This document shows positions 30,428 through 38,807 of a stretch of 64,000 nucleotides of DNA, piece by piece. Numbering within the stretch: position 1 is the stretch's first letter; every line of letters starts with the position of its first letter. Both the position numbers and the translations under genes were made by a program. The notes under the pieces are model-generated. The model searched no databases. It had not been told where the DNA came from and was given only the letters and a program-made list of their open reading frames with translations. The stretch is from CBDCNH01 sp965219015 (GTDB taxonomy: Bacteria; Pseudomonadota; Alphaproteobacteria; Rhodobacterales; Rhodobacteraceae): NCBI GenBank assembly GCA_965219015.1, contig CBDCNH010000017.1:1-64000 (forward strand), written 5' to 3'.

Positions 30428-30892
30428 ATGCTGACGACCGGCGACACGGCCCCCGACTTCACCCTGCCTCGCGACGGCGGCGCCACTGTCGAACTCGCCG
30501 CCTTCCGCGGCACGCCGGTGGTCCTCTACTTCTACCCCAAGGACGACACGCCGGGATGCACGACCGAAGCGGTCGATTTCACCGCCGCCGGCGCCGACTT
30601 CGCAGCGGCGGGTGCCTCCGTCATCGGCATCTCGAAGGACAGCGTGGCCTCGCACGACAAGTTCGCGAAGAAGCACGGCCTCGGGATCATCCTCGCGTCC
30701 GACGCCGACGGCGACACCTGCGAGCGCTATGGCGTCTGGGGCGAGAAGAGCATGTACGGCAAGACGTTCATGGGGATCGAGCGCGCCACCTTCCTGATCG
30801 ACGGCGAGGGCCGGATCGCGCGGGCCTGGCCGAAGGTGAAGGTCGCGGGCCATGTCGCCGAGGTGCTGGAAGCCGTGAAGCTCCTCGGATGA
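30428..30892 (+). CDS. bcp: Thioredoxin-dependent peroxiredoxin (Bcp type)
   Basis: Cytosolic 154-aa peroxidase that reduces H2O2 and organic peroxides. The peroxidatic Cys44 is in YPKDDTPGCTTEAVDF. The resolving cysteine five residues later, found in many Bcp proteins, is absent (GCTTEAVDF), so the enzyme would have to work as a 1-Cys form or use the distant Cys98. A GAGGAG sequence precedes the ATG. It is divergent from the AsmA-like gene. Confidence 0.94.
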   Translation: MLTTGDTAPDFTLPRDGGATVELAAFRGTPVVLYFYPKDDTPGCTTEAVDFTAAGADFAAAGASVIGISKDSVASHDKFAKKHGLGIILASDADGDTCERYGVWGEKSMYGKTFMGIERATFLIDGEGRIARAWPKVKVAGHVAEVLEAVKLLG

Positions 30893-31030
30893 GCGAGATT
30901 TCGCCCACGCCGGGCACGCCGACCGGACGGCTCCCAAAGCGGTTGCGGGCCTGACGGCGGCTGCGTAAGCACGACCTGACGCCGAAGCGTTAACGATACG
31001 GCGCAGAAGCAAGGGGCAGCCGATGGACGG

Positions 31031-32377
31031 ATGGCGGTGAGGCGCGGGATCGGCGCACGGATCCATTCGGGCTTCGGGGCCTTGTTTCCCGACCGACGTC
31101 TGTTCCTCAGGTCCGATACCGAGACCCGTTTCCTCCGCCTCCGGCCCGGCGTGCAGGCTTTCGCCGCGATCGTCGGGGCCGCTTCCGTCGGCTGGACGAT
31201 CTTCGCCACGGCCCTTCTCCTGATGGACTATGTGGGCTCCGGCACCGTCCGCGACCAGGCCCGCCGCGAGCAGGTCCAGTACGAGAACCGGCTCGACGCC
31301 CTCGCGGGCGAGCGCGACGCGCGGGCCGCCGAAGCGGTTGCCGCGCAGGACCGCTTCAACATCGCGCTCGCGCAGGTCTCGCGGATGCAGTCCGCCCTGC
31401 TCGCCTCGGAGGACCGGCTGCGCGAGCTCGAGACCGGTCTCTCGGTCGTCCAGAGCACGCTCAGGCGCACCATCAAGGAACGCGACGGCGCCCGCGCCGA
31501 CGCGACGACGCTCGAGGCCAGTCTCGCCGACCTGCCGGGCCGGGGCGAAGCCGCCCAGGCGCGCAACGCCGACATGGGCGCCACGCTCGACTTCCTCACC
31601 GGCGCGCTCGGCACGACGGCGCGCGAACGCGACGCGATGGCGACCGACGCCGAGACCGCGCATCACGACGCCGACGAGCTCGCGCTCGAGAAGCGCCTCA
31701 TGCAGGACCGCAACGACGCCATCTTCGGCCAGCTCGAGGAGGCCGTGACCGTCTCGATGGAGCCGCTCGACCGCATGTTCCGCGCCGCAGGCCTCAAGCC
31801 CGACAGCGTGATCGCCACGATCCGGCGCGGCTACGGCGGTCAGGGCGGCCCGCTCACACCCCTGGCGCTGCCGGACGTCGAGGGCGCGCTCGATCCCGAC
31901 GCGATGCGCGCCAACGGCATCCTCGACGGGCTCGACCGGATGAACTCCTACCGGCTCGCGGCGCAGAAGCTGCCGTTCGCGATGCCGCTCAAGACGTCGT
32001 TCCGCTACACCTCGGGCTTCGGGTATCGCAACGATCCGAAGGGCGCCGGACGCCGGATGCACGCCGGCACCGACCTCGCGGGAAGCTACGGCAGCCCGGT
32101 CTACGCCACCGGCGACGGCACCGTGGTCCACGCCGGCTGGGAGAACGGCTATGGCCGGATGGTTGCGGTCAAGCACGACTTCGGACTCGAGACGCGCTAC
32201 GCCCATCTCAGCGCCGTCGGCGCCAAGGTCGGCCAAAGGGTCTCGCGCGGCGACCGGATCGGTGCTATGGGGAACTCGGGGCGATCCACCGGCACGCATC
32301 TGCATTACGAGGTTCGGGTGGGCGACACCCCGGTCAACCCGATGACCTACATCAAGGCGGCGCGCGATGTTTTCTAA
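31031..32377 (+). CDS. M23-family peptidoglycan endopeptidase
   Basis: LytM-type metallopeptidase or regulator, 448 aa, acting on peptidoglycan in the periplasm. There is one N-terminal membrane anchor (about residues 37-58), a coiled coil (about 70-250) and the C-terminal M23 domain. The zinc motifs HAGTDLAG (HxxxD) and HLHYE (HxH) are intact, so it is probably catalytic. It overlaps the bactofilin gene by 11 bases. M23/bactofilin pairs shape the cell in other bacteria, the bactofilin positioning the peptidase. Confidence 0.9.
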   Translation: MAVRRGIGARIHSGFGALFPDRRLFLRSDTETRFLRLRPGVQAFAAIVGAASVGWTIFATALLLMDYVGSGTVRDQARREQVQYENRLDALAGERDARAAEAVAAQDRFNIALAQVSRMQSALLASEDRLRELETGLSVVQSTLRRTIKERDGARADATTLEASLADLPGRGEAAQARNADMGATLDFLTGALGTTARERDAMATDAETAHHDADELALEKRLMQDRNDAIFGQLEEAVTVSMEPLDRMFRAAGLKPDSVIATIRRGYGGQGGPLTPLALPDVEGALDPDAMRANGILDGLDRMNSYRLAAQKLPFAMPLKTSFRYTSGFGYRNDPKGAGRRMHAGTDLAGSYGSPVYATGDGTVVHAGWENGYGRMVAVKHDFGLETRYAHLSAVGAKVGQRVSRGDRIGAMGNSGRSTGTHLHYEVRVGDTPVNPMTYIKAARDVF

Positions 32378-32876
32378 ATCGAGGATCAACGAGCCCGGCC
32401 CGAAGGCCGACGCCGACAAATCGAGACAAGGCGACGCCAGCATGAACAAGCCCTCCTCCGACTACGCGCCCGCGTCGCCGAAGACCAAGCCCGCGGCCTC
32501 GGTCCTGTCCTCCGACCTCACCGTCACCGGCAATCTCAAGACGACCGGCGACATCCAGATCGAGGGCACCGTCGAGGGCGACGTGCGCGCGCATCTGCTG
32601 ACCGTCGGCGAGAGCGCGACCGTGCGCGGCGAGATCGTCGCCGACGACATCATCGTCAACGGCCGGGTGATCGGGCGCGTGCGCGGGCTCAAGGTGCGGC
32701 TGAGCTCGACCGCGCGCGTCGAGGGCGACATCATCCACAAGACCATCGCCATCGAGTCGGGCGCGCATTTCGAGGGCTCCGTGCAGCGCCAGGAAGACCC
32801 GCTGACCAACGGCGGCGCGGCCCGTCCGGCGCTGACGCCGCCCGCGCAGCAGATCGCCGCCCCCGCCAAGGCCTGA
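32367..32876 (+). CDS. Bactofilin
   Basis: Polymer-forming cytoskeletal protein, 169 aa. The core (about residues 45-140) is a right-handed beta helix with repeats such as LTVTGNLKTTGDIQIEGTVE and GDVRAHLLTVGESATVRGEI. Flexible Pro/Lys-rich tails flank it. Bactofilins form nucleotide-free filaments at the membrane and recruit cell-wall enzymes. Overlap with the M23 gene implies a joint role in shape or local wall remodelling. A second ATG 25 codons in could also serve. Confidence 0.92.
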   Translation: MFSKSRINEPGPKADADKSRQGDASMNKPSSDYAPASPKTKPAASVLSSDLTVTGNLKTTGDIQIEGTVEGDVRAHLLTVGESATVRGEIVADDIIVNGRVIGRVRGLKVRLSSTARVEGDIIHKTIAIESGAHFEGSVQRQEDPLTNGGAARPALTPPAQQIAAPAKA

Positions 32877-32880
32877 CGCC

Positions 32881-34362
32881 GTGGCCGGCGCGCAGGCGGC
32901 CGCGCGGCCGTTCTGCGCCCCCGAGAACCGGCGCTGGATTCTCGCCGCCGCGATCCTCGCCTCGGCGATGGGCTTCATCGACGGCAGCGTCGTGTCCATC
33001 GCGCTCCCGACGATGCGGGCGGACCTCGGCACCAGCCTTGCCGGCGCGCAGTGGATCTCCAACGCCTACCTGCTGACGCTCTCCGCGCTGATCCTCGCCG
33101 GCGGCGCGCTCGGCGACCGGCTCGGGCTCGCCCGCGTCTTCGGCGGCGGCATCGCCGTCTTCGTCGCGGCCTCGGTCGGCTGCGCGCTGGCGCCCGACGC
33201 CGTGTGGCTCATCGCGGCCCGCGCGGTGCAGGGCATCGGCGCCGCGGCGATGGTGCCGGGCTCGCTCGCGATCATCTCCCGCGCCTATCCTGCCGCCGAG
33301 CGGGGCGCGGCGATCGGGCTCTGGGCCGCGGCCTCGGCCGTGACCACGGGCGCCGGCCCGATCCTCGGCGGCCTCCTGCTGACGTTCGGCGACGGCGCCG
33401 TCTGGCGGCTCATCTTCGCCGTCAACCTGCCGCTCGGGGCGGCAGCGCTCTGGATCCTGCGCGCCCATGTCGCCCGCGACGCGCGCGCCGCCGATCCGGC
33501 GCCCGTCGATGTGGCGGGTGCGCTCCTCGCGACAGCGGGGCTCGGGCTCCTCGCGCTCGCGCTGACCGCGGGCGAAGGCGGGCTGCCAGCGGGAGCGACC
33601 GCGCTTGCCGCGGCCGCCGGGGTTGCGGCGCTCGCCCTCTTCCTCCGCGTCGAGGCCCGGCAGGCGCATCCGATGATGCCGCTCGACCTCTTTCGCGACC
33701 ACCGGTTCTCCGCCGCCAACGCCGCGACGTTCCTGCTCTACTTCGCGCTCACGACGATCCTATTCTTCCTGCCGATGACGGTGATCGCGACCTGGGGCGT
33801 GAGCCCGATCGGCACCACGGTGGCGTTCCTGCCGCTCACCCTGTTCATGACGCTGCTCTCGCGCCGCTTCGGCCGCCTCGCGGACCGCACCGGGCCCGGT
33901 CCCGTGATCGCGGCCGGCGCCACCCTCGTCGGGCTTGCGTTCGCCGTCTACGCGCTCGTCGCCCCGCACGCGCTCTTCTGGTCGGGCATCGTGCCGGCGG
34001 CCGTCGTGATGGGGTTCGGCATGTCGCTCGTCGTGGCCCCGCTCTCGGCCGCCGTGATGGGGTCGGCCGGCGACGACGACGCCGGCGCCGCGTCCGGCAT
34101 CAACAACGCCGTCAGCCGGATCGCCGGCCTCGTCGCGGTCGCCGCGATGGGGAGCATCGCGGCCTGGGTCTACCGGGCGGCGGGCGGGCCGGCGAGCTTT
34201 GCAGCCGAGACCGAAGGCGCCGAACATGCGGCCGCCACCGCCCGCGCTTTCGCCGCGCTCTGCTGGGTCGCCTCGCTGATGGCGTTCGCGGCCGCGCTGA
34301 CGGCGTGGCGCGGCATCGGCGGGATGGCCGCCGCGGCGCCCGCGCGTCAGCCTTCGGCCTGA
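32881..34362 (+). CDS. MFS drug-efflux-type transporter (DHA2, 14-TM)
   Basis: Permease of 493 aa with about 14 hydrophobic helices. The motif MGFIDGSVVSIALPTM in helix 1, QWISNAYLLTLSAL, and GGALGDRLGLARV (motif A) are hallmarks of the EmrB/QacA subfamily. It starts with GTG four bases after the bactofilin stop. The last 16 bases overlap the convergent prfB. A drug or metabolite exporter is likely; the substrate is unknown. Confidence 0.9.
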   Translation: MAGAQAAARPFCAPENRRWILAAAILASAMGFIDGSVVSIALPTMRADLGTSLAGAQWISNAYLLTLSALILAGGALGDRLGLARVFGGGIAVFVAASVGCALAPDAVWLIAARAVQGIGAAAMVPGSLAIISRAYPAAERGAAIGLWAAASAVTTGAGPILGGLLLTFGDGAVWRLIFAVNLPLGAAALWILRAHVARDARAADPAPVDVAGALLATAGLGLLALALTAGEGGLPAGATALAAAAGVAALALFLRVEARQAHPMMPLDLFRDHRFSAANAATFLLYFALTTILFFLPMTVIATWGVSPIGTTVAFLPLTLFMTLLSRRFGRLADRTGPGPVIAAGATLVGLAFAVYALVAPHALFWSGIVPAAVVMGFGMSLVVAPLSAAVMGSAGDDDAGAASGINNAVSRIAGLVAVAAMGSIAAWVYRAAGGPASFAAETEGAEHAAATARAFAALCWVASLMAFAAALTAWRGIGGMAAAAPARQPSA

Positions 34363-35474
34363 GCCTCGGCGCGGCTCTTGCCCGCCACGTCGAGCGCCAG
34401 GGTCGCCGCCATGAACGCGTCGAGGTCGCCGTCGAGAACCCCGCCGGTGTCCGAGGTCTCGACCTGCGTGCGGAGATCCTTCACCATCTGGTAGGGCTGC
34501 AGCACGTACGACCGGATCTGGTTGCCCCAGCCCGCATCGCCCTTGGCCTCGTGCGCGGCCATGATCTTCTCGTTGCGCTTCCGGAGTTCGAGCTCGTAAA
34601 GCCGCGACTTCAGCGCCGCCATCGCGTTGGCGCGGTTCTGGTGCTGCGACTTCTCCGAGCTCGTGACCACGATGTTGGTCGGCAGATGCGTGATCCGGAC
34701 GGCCGAGTCCGTCGTGTTGACGTGCTGCCCGCCCGCGCCCGACGAGCGATAGGTGTCGATGCGGATCTCGTTCGGCGGGATCTCGATCTCGATGGCGTCG
34801 TCGACGACCGGGTAGACCCAGACCGACGAGAACGAGGTGTGCCGCCGCGCCGCGCTGTCGTAGGGCGAGATGCGGACGAGCCGGTGGACGCCCGACTCGG
34901 ACTTCAGCCAGCCGTAGGCGTTCGGCCCCGAGATGCGGTAGCTCGCCGAGCGGATGCCCGCCTCCTCGCCCGCGGTCTCGGCGGTGAGCTCGACCTTGTA
35001 GCCCTTTTTTTCCGCCCAGCGGACGTACATGCGCGCGAGCATCGCGGCCCAGTCGCAGCTCTCGGTGCCGCCCGCGCCCGCGTTCACTTCGAGGAAGGTG
35101 TCGTTGCCGTCGGCCTCGCCGTCGAGCAGCGCCTCGACCTCGCGCGCGGCGGCCGTCCTGGCGAGAACACGCAAGCCGGCTTCGGCCTCGGCGACGACCT
35201 CGGCGTCGCCCTCGGCCTCGCCGAGCTCGATCATCCCCGTGGTGTCGGCGAGTTCGGCCTCGATCTCGCGGTACCGCGCCAGCGCGTCGGCGAGCGCCTG
35301 GCGCTGCCGCATCAGCGCCTGCGCCTTTTGCGGGTCCGCCCAGAGGTCGCCGTCCTCGGCGAGCGCGTCGAACTCCTCGAGCCGGTGCGCGGCGGTCTCG
35401 AGCCCGAGCCGCTGACCGAGGAGGGAGAGCGACTTCCCCACCGCCGCCGCCAGGGTCTCCGCCTCCGCCCGCAT
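34347..35474 (-). CDS. prfB: Peptide chain release factor 2
   Basis: Reads UGA/UAA stop codons and triggers peptide release. The 375-aa protein has the catalytic GGQ in SSGAGGQHVNTTDSAV. The codon-recognition tripeptide is SPY (RISPYDSAARRHTSF) rather than the textbook SPF. The gene is a single open frame; the in-frame TGA and programmed frameshift of E. coli prfB are absent. GGGAGG lies 5 bases before the ATG at 35474, and an upstream extension of the frame has no such site. Confidence 0.96.
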   Translation of the reverse strand: MRAEAETLAAAVGKSLSLLGQRLGLETAAHRLEEFDALAEDGDLWADPQKAQALMRQRQALADALARYREIEAELADTTGMIELGEAEGDAEVVAEAEAGLRVLARTAAAREVEALLDGEADGNDTFLEVNAGAGGTESCDWAAMLARMYVRWAEKKGYKVELTAETAGEEAGIRSASYRISGPNAYGWLKSESGVHRLVRISPYDSAARRHTSFSSVWVYPVVDDAIEIEIPPNEIRIDTYRSSGAGGQHVNTTDSAVRITHLPTNIVVTSSEKSQHQNRANAMAALKSRLYELELRKRNEKIMAAHEAKGDAGWGNQIRSYVLQPYQMVKDLRTQVETSDTGGVLDGDLDAFMAATLALDVAGKSRAEAQAEG

Positions 35475-36152
35475 ACCTGCCTCCCTGCTCCGATGGCCCC
35501 GCCGGGCCGTGTTCTGGGGCCCATCCGCAGGCCTCGGCCGCTGACGCGTGCCGCCCGCTGCTGCCAAGGGGCCGGGCTGCCCGCTCGGCGCGTAGTAGCG
35601 AACTCACCTCCCAGCGGCAAGCCGAGCCGGTCATGCCGCCCCCGCGCGTGCGCCGGCGCTCTCGGCCACAAGGCCCGCAGCGCAACCGCGTCCCTCTCAG
35701 GTACGCGCCCCGGCAACGCCGCACGCCGGGAGCCCGACCGCTTCGGCCCGACCGCTTCAGCCCGACCGGATCGGCCCGACCAGTTCAGCCCGACTAAAAT
35801 TGGCACGACCAGTTCGGCCCCGCCGATTCAGCCCGACCGGATCGGCCCAACCAGTTCAGCCCGTCCAGTTTAGCTCGTCCAGTTTAGCTCGGACAGTTCC
35901 GCCCGACCGGTTCAGCCCCGCCGTCAGGCTCCGGCGCTGCGAGGCTTGCCGCGTTGGGCGAACGGAACCTCGGCGGATTGGTCGGGAAAGCTTGTCCTGG
36001 CTCGCCCTCACCGCTGCCGCGCGGGCCGTGGCCGCGCGGCGCCACGGCTGCCGGGTCGGGCTACCGGGCCGGCTCCATCGACGGCGGGCCCGAACGCGGC
36101 AGCGGCCGGTGCATCGACCGCCGTCCGGCGTCGACGCTGCGGCCGCCCTACG
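35475..36152. other. Intergenic stretch between mrcA and prfB
   Basis: This 678-base gap is the largest in the window. Its central part is a degenerate 14-bp tandem repeat. The flanks (35475-35729 and 35925-36152) carry only frames open by GC bias, and no tRNA or clear hairpin terminator was seen. Promoter elements for prfB should lie in 35475-35600 but none stands out. Confidence 0.6.
35730..35924. repeat. Degenerate 14-bp tandem repeat, about 14 units
   Basis: Consensus is roughly CAGCCCGACCGGTT / CGGCCCGACCAGTT, alternating. Units start at 35730, 35744, 35758, 35772, 35786 (a 29-base double unit), 35815, 35829, 35843, 35857, 35871, 35885, 35899 and 35913. The 28 bases at 35758 recur at 35829 with one mismatch, giving a higher-order period of 71. 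The 14-base unit is not a multiple of three, so it is not a conserved peptide repeat. Confidence 0.85.
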
Positions 36153-38693
36153 TCAGTACAGGCCGCCCGAGCTGACCGTGCCGAAGTTCGCGCGCTTGGT
36201 GATCGTGCGCTTCTCGCCCGAGGCGGTCGTCACCTCCACGGTGTCGGCGCTGTCGCTCTCGCCTTCCGCGAAGAGTGGCAGGTTGGAGCCCATCGCGAAG
36301 CCGCCGTCGACGAGGGCGCCCGCGCCGAACACCGGCTCCGAGCCCTCGCGGAAGTACTCGGCGACGACGTTGTCGCCCCGCGCGTCGTCGGAGAGCCGGT
36401 CGCCGGTGAAGCGGTCGATCTTGATGAAGTAGCCCCCCGGCGGCACCTTGAACGCGGTCCCGCCGTAGGTCTTGACCGCCTCGCGCATGAAGCTCTGGAA
36501 CACCGGGCCGCACATGCCGCCGCCCGAGGCGCCGGAGCCGAGCGCGCGGGGCCGGTCGTAGCCGATGTAGCAGCCGGCCACGATGTTCGACGTGAAGCCG
36601 ATGAACCAGACGTCCTTGGCGTCGTTGGTGGTGCCGGTCTTGCCGGCGAGCGGCACGCCCACGCTGATGCCGCGCGCGGTGCCGCGCTCGACGACGCCCT
36701 GCATCATCGAGGTGAGCTCGTAGGCGGTGATCGGGTCCATCACGCGCTCGCGGCGCGAGACGATGCGGGGGCCCTCGCCCGCGGGCAGCGTCGCGTCGGC
36801 GCAATCGGCGCAGTCGCGCTGGTCGTGGCGGTAGACGGTGCGGCCCCAGCGGTCCTGCACCCGGTCGACGAGCGTGGGCTCGACGCGCTCGCCGCCGTTG
36901 GCGAACATCGCGTAGGCCGAGACCATGCGGAAGAGCGTCGTCTCCTGGCTGCCGAGCGCGTTCGCGAGGTAGCGGGCCATCGGGTCGTAGACGCCGAACC
37001 GCTCGGCATAGGTCGCGACCGTGTCCATGCCGATCTCCTGCGCGAGGCGCACGGTCATCAGGTTGCGCGACTGCTCGATGCCGATGCGGAGCGGCGCGGG
37101 GCCGTAGAAGCGGTTCGACGCGTTCTTCGGCTTCCAGATGCCGTCGGGCGTGTTCACCTCGATCGGCGCGTCGATCACGATGGTGGCGGGCGTGTAGCCG
37201 CTGTCGAGGGCGGCGGCATAGACGAAGGGCTTGAAGCTCGAGCCGGGCTGGCGCTCGGCTTGCGTCACGCGGTTGAACACGGACGCCTGGTAGGAGAACC
37301 CTCCCTGCATCGCGATCACGCGGCCGGTGTTCACGTCCATCGCCATGAAGCCGCCTTGCACCTCGGGCACCTGGCGGAGCGACCAGCGCGGCGCGCCCGG
37401 ATCGCCGCGGTCCGCGACGAGCACGACGTCGCCCGTCGATACGAGGTCGCCCGGCGCCTTCGCCTTCGGCCCCGGCCGCCCGTCGGCCTGTCGCTTCCGC
37501 GCCCAGGTCACGTCGGCCGCGGCGATTGTGGCATCGTCGCCCGCCACGCCTTCGATGCCGATCCGGGCGGTCTTGTCGCCGACCTCGAGCACCACCGCAG
37601 GGTGCCAGCCCGCGATGTCGCGGGGCACGTCCGTCCCGGCGAGCGCCGCGCGCCACGCATCCTCGGAAACGAGATCCTTCTTTGCGATCGCCTTGCTGGT
37701 GCCGCGCCAGATGCCCTGTCCGCGGTCGTATTTCTCGAGCCCGTCCCGCAGGGCCCGCGCCGCCGCGTCCTGCATCGCGGGATCGACGGTGGCGCGGATC
37801 GCGAGGCCGCCGCCGAAGAACTCCTGGTTGCCGAAGCTGCCCGAGAGCTGGCGGCGGATCTCGTCGGTGAAATAGTCCCGCGGCGGCAGGCTCACGCGGA
37901 ACGCCGCGTAGTCGCCGTTCTGCACCGTCAGGAGCGGCGCCGCCTTCGCCGTCTCGTAGGCGGCTTCGTCGATGTAGCCGTTCTGCATCATCTCGCGCAG
38001 CACGAAGTTGCGCCGGTCGATCGCCTCGGGCTTGTTCTTGACCGGGTTGAGCCCGTAGGGCGCCTTCGGCAGCGCCGCGAGATAGGCGACCTCCTGCACG
38101 TTCAGCTCCGCCAGCGTCTTGTCGAAATAGGTCTGCGCCGCGGCCACGACGCCGAAGCTGCGCTGCCCGAGGTCGATCTCGTTGAGGTAGAGCTCGAGGA
38201 TCTTGCCCTTCGAGAGCGTCTTCTCGATGCGGCTCGCAAGGATCAGCTCCTTGATCTTGCGCTCGCCGGTGCGGTCGCCTGAAAGGAGGAAGTTCTTCAT
38301 CACCTGCTGGGTGATCGTCGAGGCGCCGCGGACGGTGTGGCCGCGCGTGCGGACCGCCTCGTAGGCCGCCGCCGCGATGCCGCGCACGTCGAAGCCGTGA
38401 TGGGTGTAGAAGTTCTTGTCCTCGGCGGAGATGAAGGCGTCCTTCACCAGGTCCGGGATCTCGTCGATGGGCGCGAAGATGCGGCGCTCCTGCGCGAACT
38501 CGTCGATGAGGCGGCCCTCGCCCGAGTAGATGCGGCTGATCGTCGGCGGGGCGTACTGCGCGAGCTGGTCGTAGTTCGGCAGGTCGCGTCCGTACATCCA
38601 GAACACCGCGCCGATGGTCAGCGCGACGAAGACGAGCCCCATCGTCACCCAGGTGAAGATCGCGCCGAAGAACGAGAAGAGGGCGCGCAGCAT
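36153..38693 (-). CDS. mrcA: Penicillin-binding protein 1A
   Basis: Bifunctional peptidoglycan polymerase, 846 aa, anchored by one N-terminal helix (about residues 8-33). The glycosyltransferase domain has catalytic Glu91 in AEDKNFYTHHG, plus STITQQVMKN. A PBP1A-type insertion or OB-like region (about 350-440) follows. The transpeptidase domain has Ser485 in SSFKPF, SRN near 545 and KTGTTNDA near 690. GGAG lies before the ATG at 38693, so upstream extensions were rejected. It is preceded on the same strand by the amidase gene, grouping wall synthesis and hydrolysis. Confidence 0.96.
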   Translation of the reverse strand: MLRALFSFFGAIFTWVTMGLVFVALTIGAVFWMYGRDLPNYDQLAQYAPPTISRIYSGEGRLIDEFAQERRIFAPIDEIPDLVKDAFISAEDKNFYTHHGFDVRGIAAAAYEAVRTRGHTVRGASTITQQVMKNFLLSGDRTGERKIKELILASRIEKTLSKGKILELYLNEIDLGQRSFGVVAAAQTYFDKTLAELNVQEVAYLAALPKAPYGLNPVKNKPEAIDRRNFVLREMMQNGYIDEAAYETAKAAPLLTVQNGDYAAFRVSLPPRDYFTDEIRRQLSGSFGNQEFFGGGLAIRATVDPAMQDAAARALRDGLEKYDRGQGIWRGTSKAIAKKDLVSEDAWRAALAGTDVPRDIAGWHPAVVLEVGDKTARIGIEGVAGDDATIAAADVTWARKRQADGRPGPKAKAPGDLVSTGDVVLVADRGDPGAPRWSLRQVPEVQGGFMAMDVNTGRVIAMQGGFSYQASVFNRVTQAERQPGSSFKPFVYAAALDSGYTPATIVIDAPIEVNTPDGIWKPKNASNRFYGPAPLRIGIEQSRNLMTVRLAQEIGMDTVATYAERFGVYDPMARYLANALGSQETTLFRMVSAYAMFANGGERVEPTLVDRVQDRWGRTVYRHDQRDCADCADATLPAGEGPRIVSRRERVMDPITAYELTSMMQGVVERGTARGISVGVPLAGKTGTTNDAKDVWFIGFTSNIVAGCYIGYDRPRALGSGASGGGMCGPVFQSFMREAVKTYGGTAFKVPPGGYFIKIDRFTGDRLSDDARGDNVVAEYFREGSEPVFGAGALVDGGFAMGSNLPLFAEGESDSADTVEVTTASGEKRTITKRANFGTVSSGGLY

Positions 38694-38735
38694 AACGAGG
38701 GACTCCGGTGGGCTGGTCGCCCCTTCTATACCGCG

Positions 38736-38749
38736 CCGCGTTAACGCGG
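38736..38749. promoter_or_regulatory. Perfect palindrome CCGCGTTAACGCGG
   Basis: A 14-bp perfect palindrome centred on GTTAAC, 43 bases upstream of the mrcA start and downstream of the amidase stop. It could bind a dimeric regulator, or its GC arms could form a small hairpin. No T-run follows. Similar GTTAAC cores appear in other intergenic gaps of this window. Confidence 0.4.
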
Positions 38750-38807
38750 TCAAAAGACCGGCCGGCCGGATCGTGCCGCAACCGAGGCGCGCAGGCTCAC
38801 GTTCGCG

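Noticed and set aside
30889..30954. A 21-codon frame (MSEISPTPG...) overlapping the bcp stop as ATGA
   Set aside because: Too short, basic and without recognisable features. It could be real, but nothing beyond the overlap supports it.
33051..35873. A protein containing PDRFGPT-like repeats
   Set aside because: The 14-base unit is not a multiple of three, the frame is opposite prfB or out of frame with the MFS gene, and there is no start site.
35730..35924. CRISPR array
   Set aside because: Units are 14 bases, contiguous and degenerate, with no spacers and no cas genes nearby.
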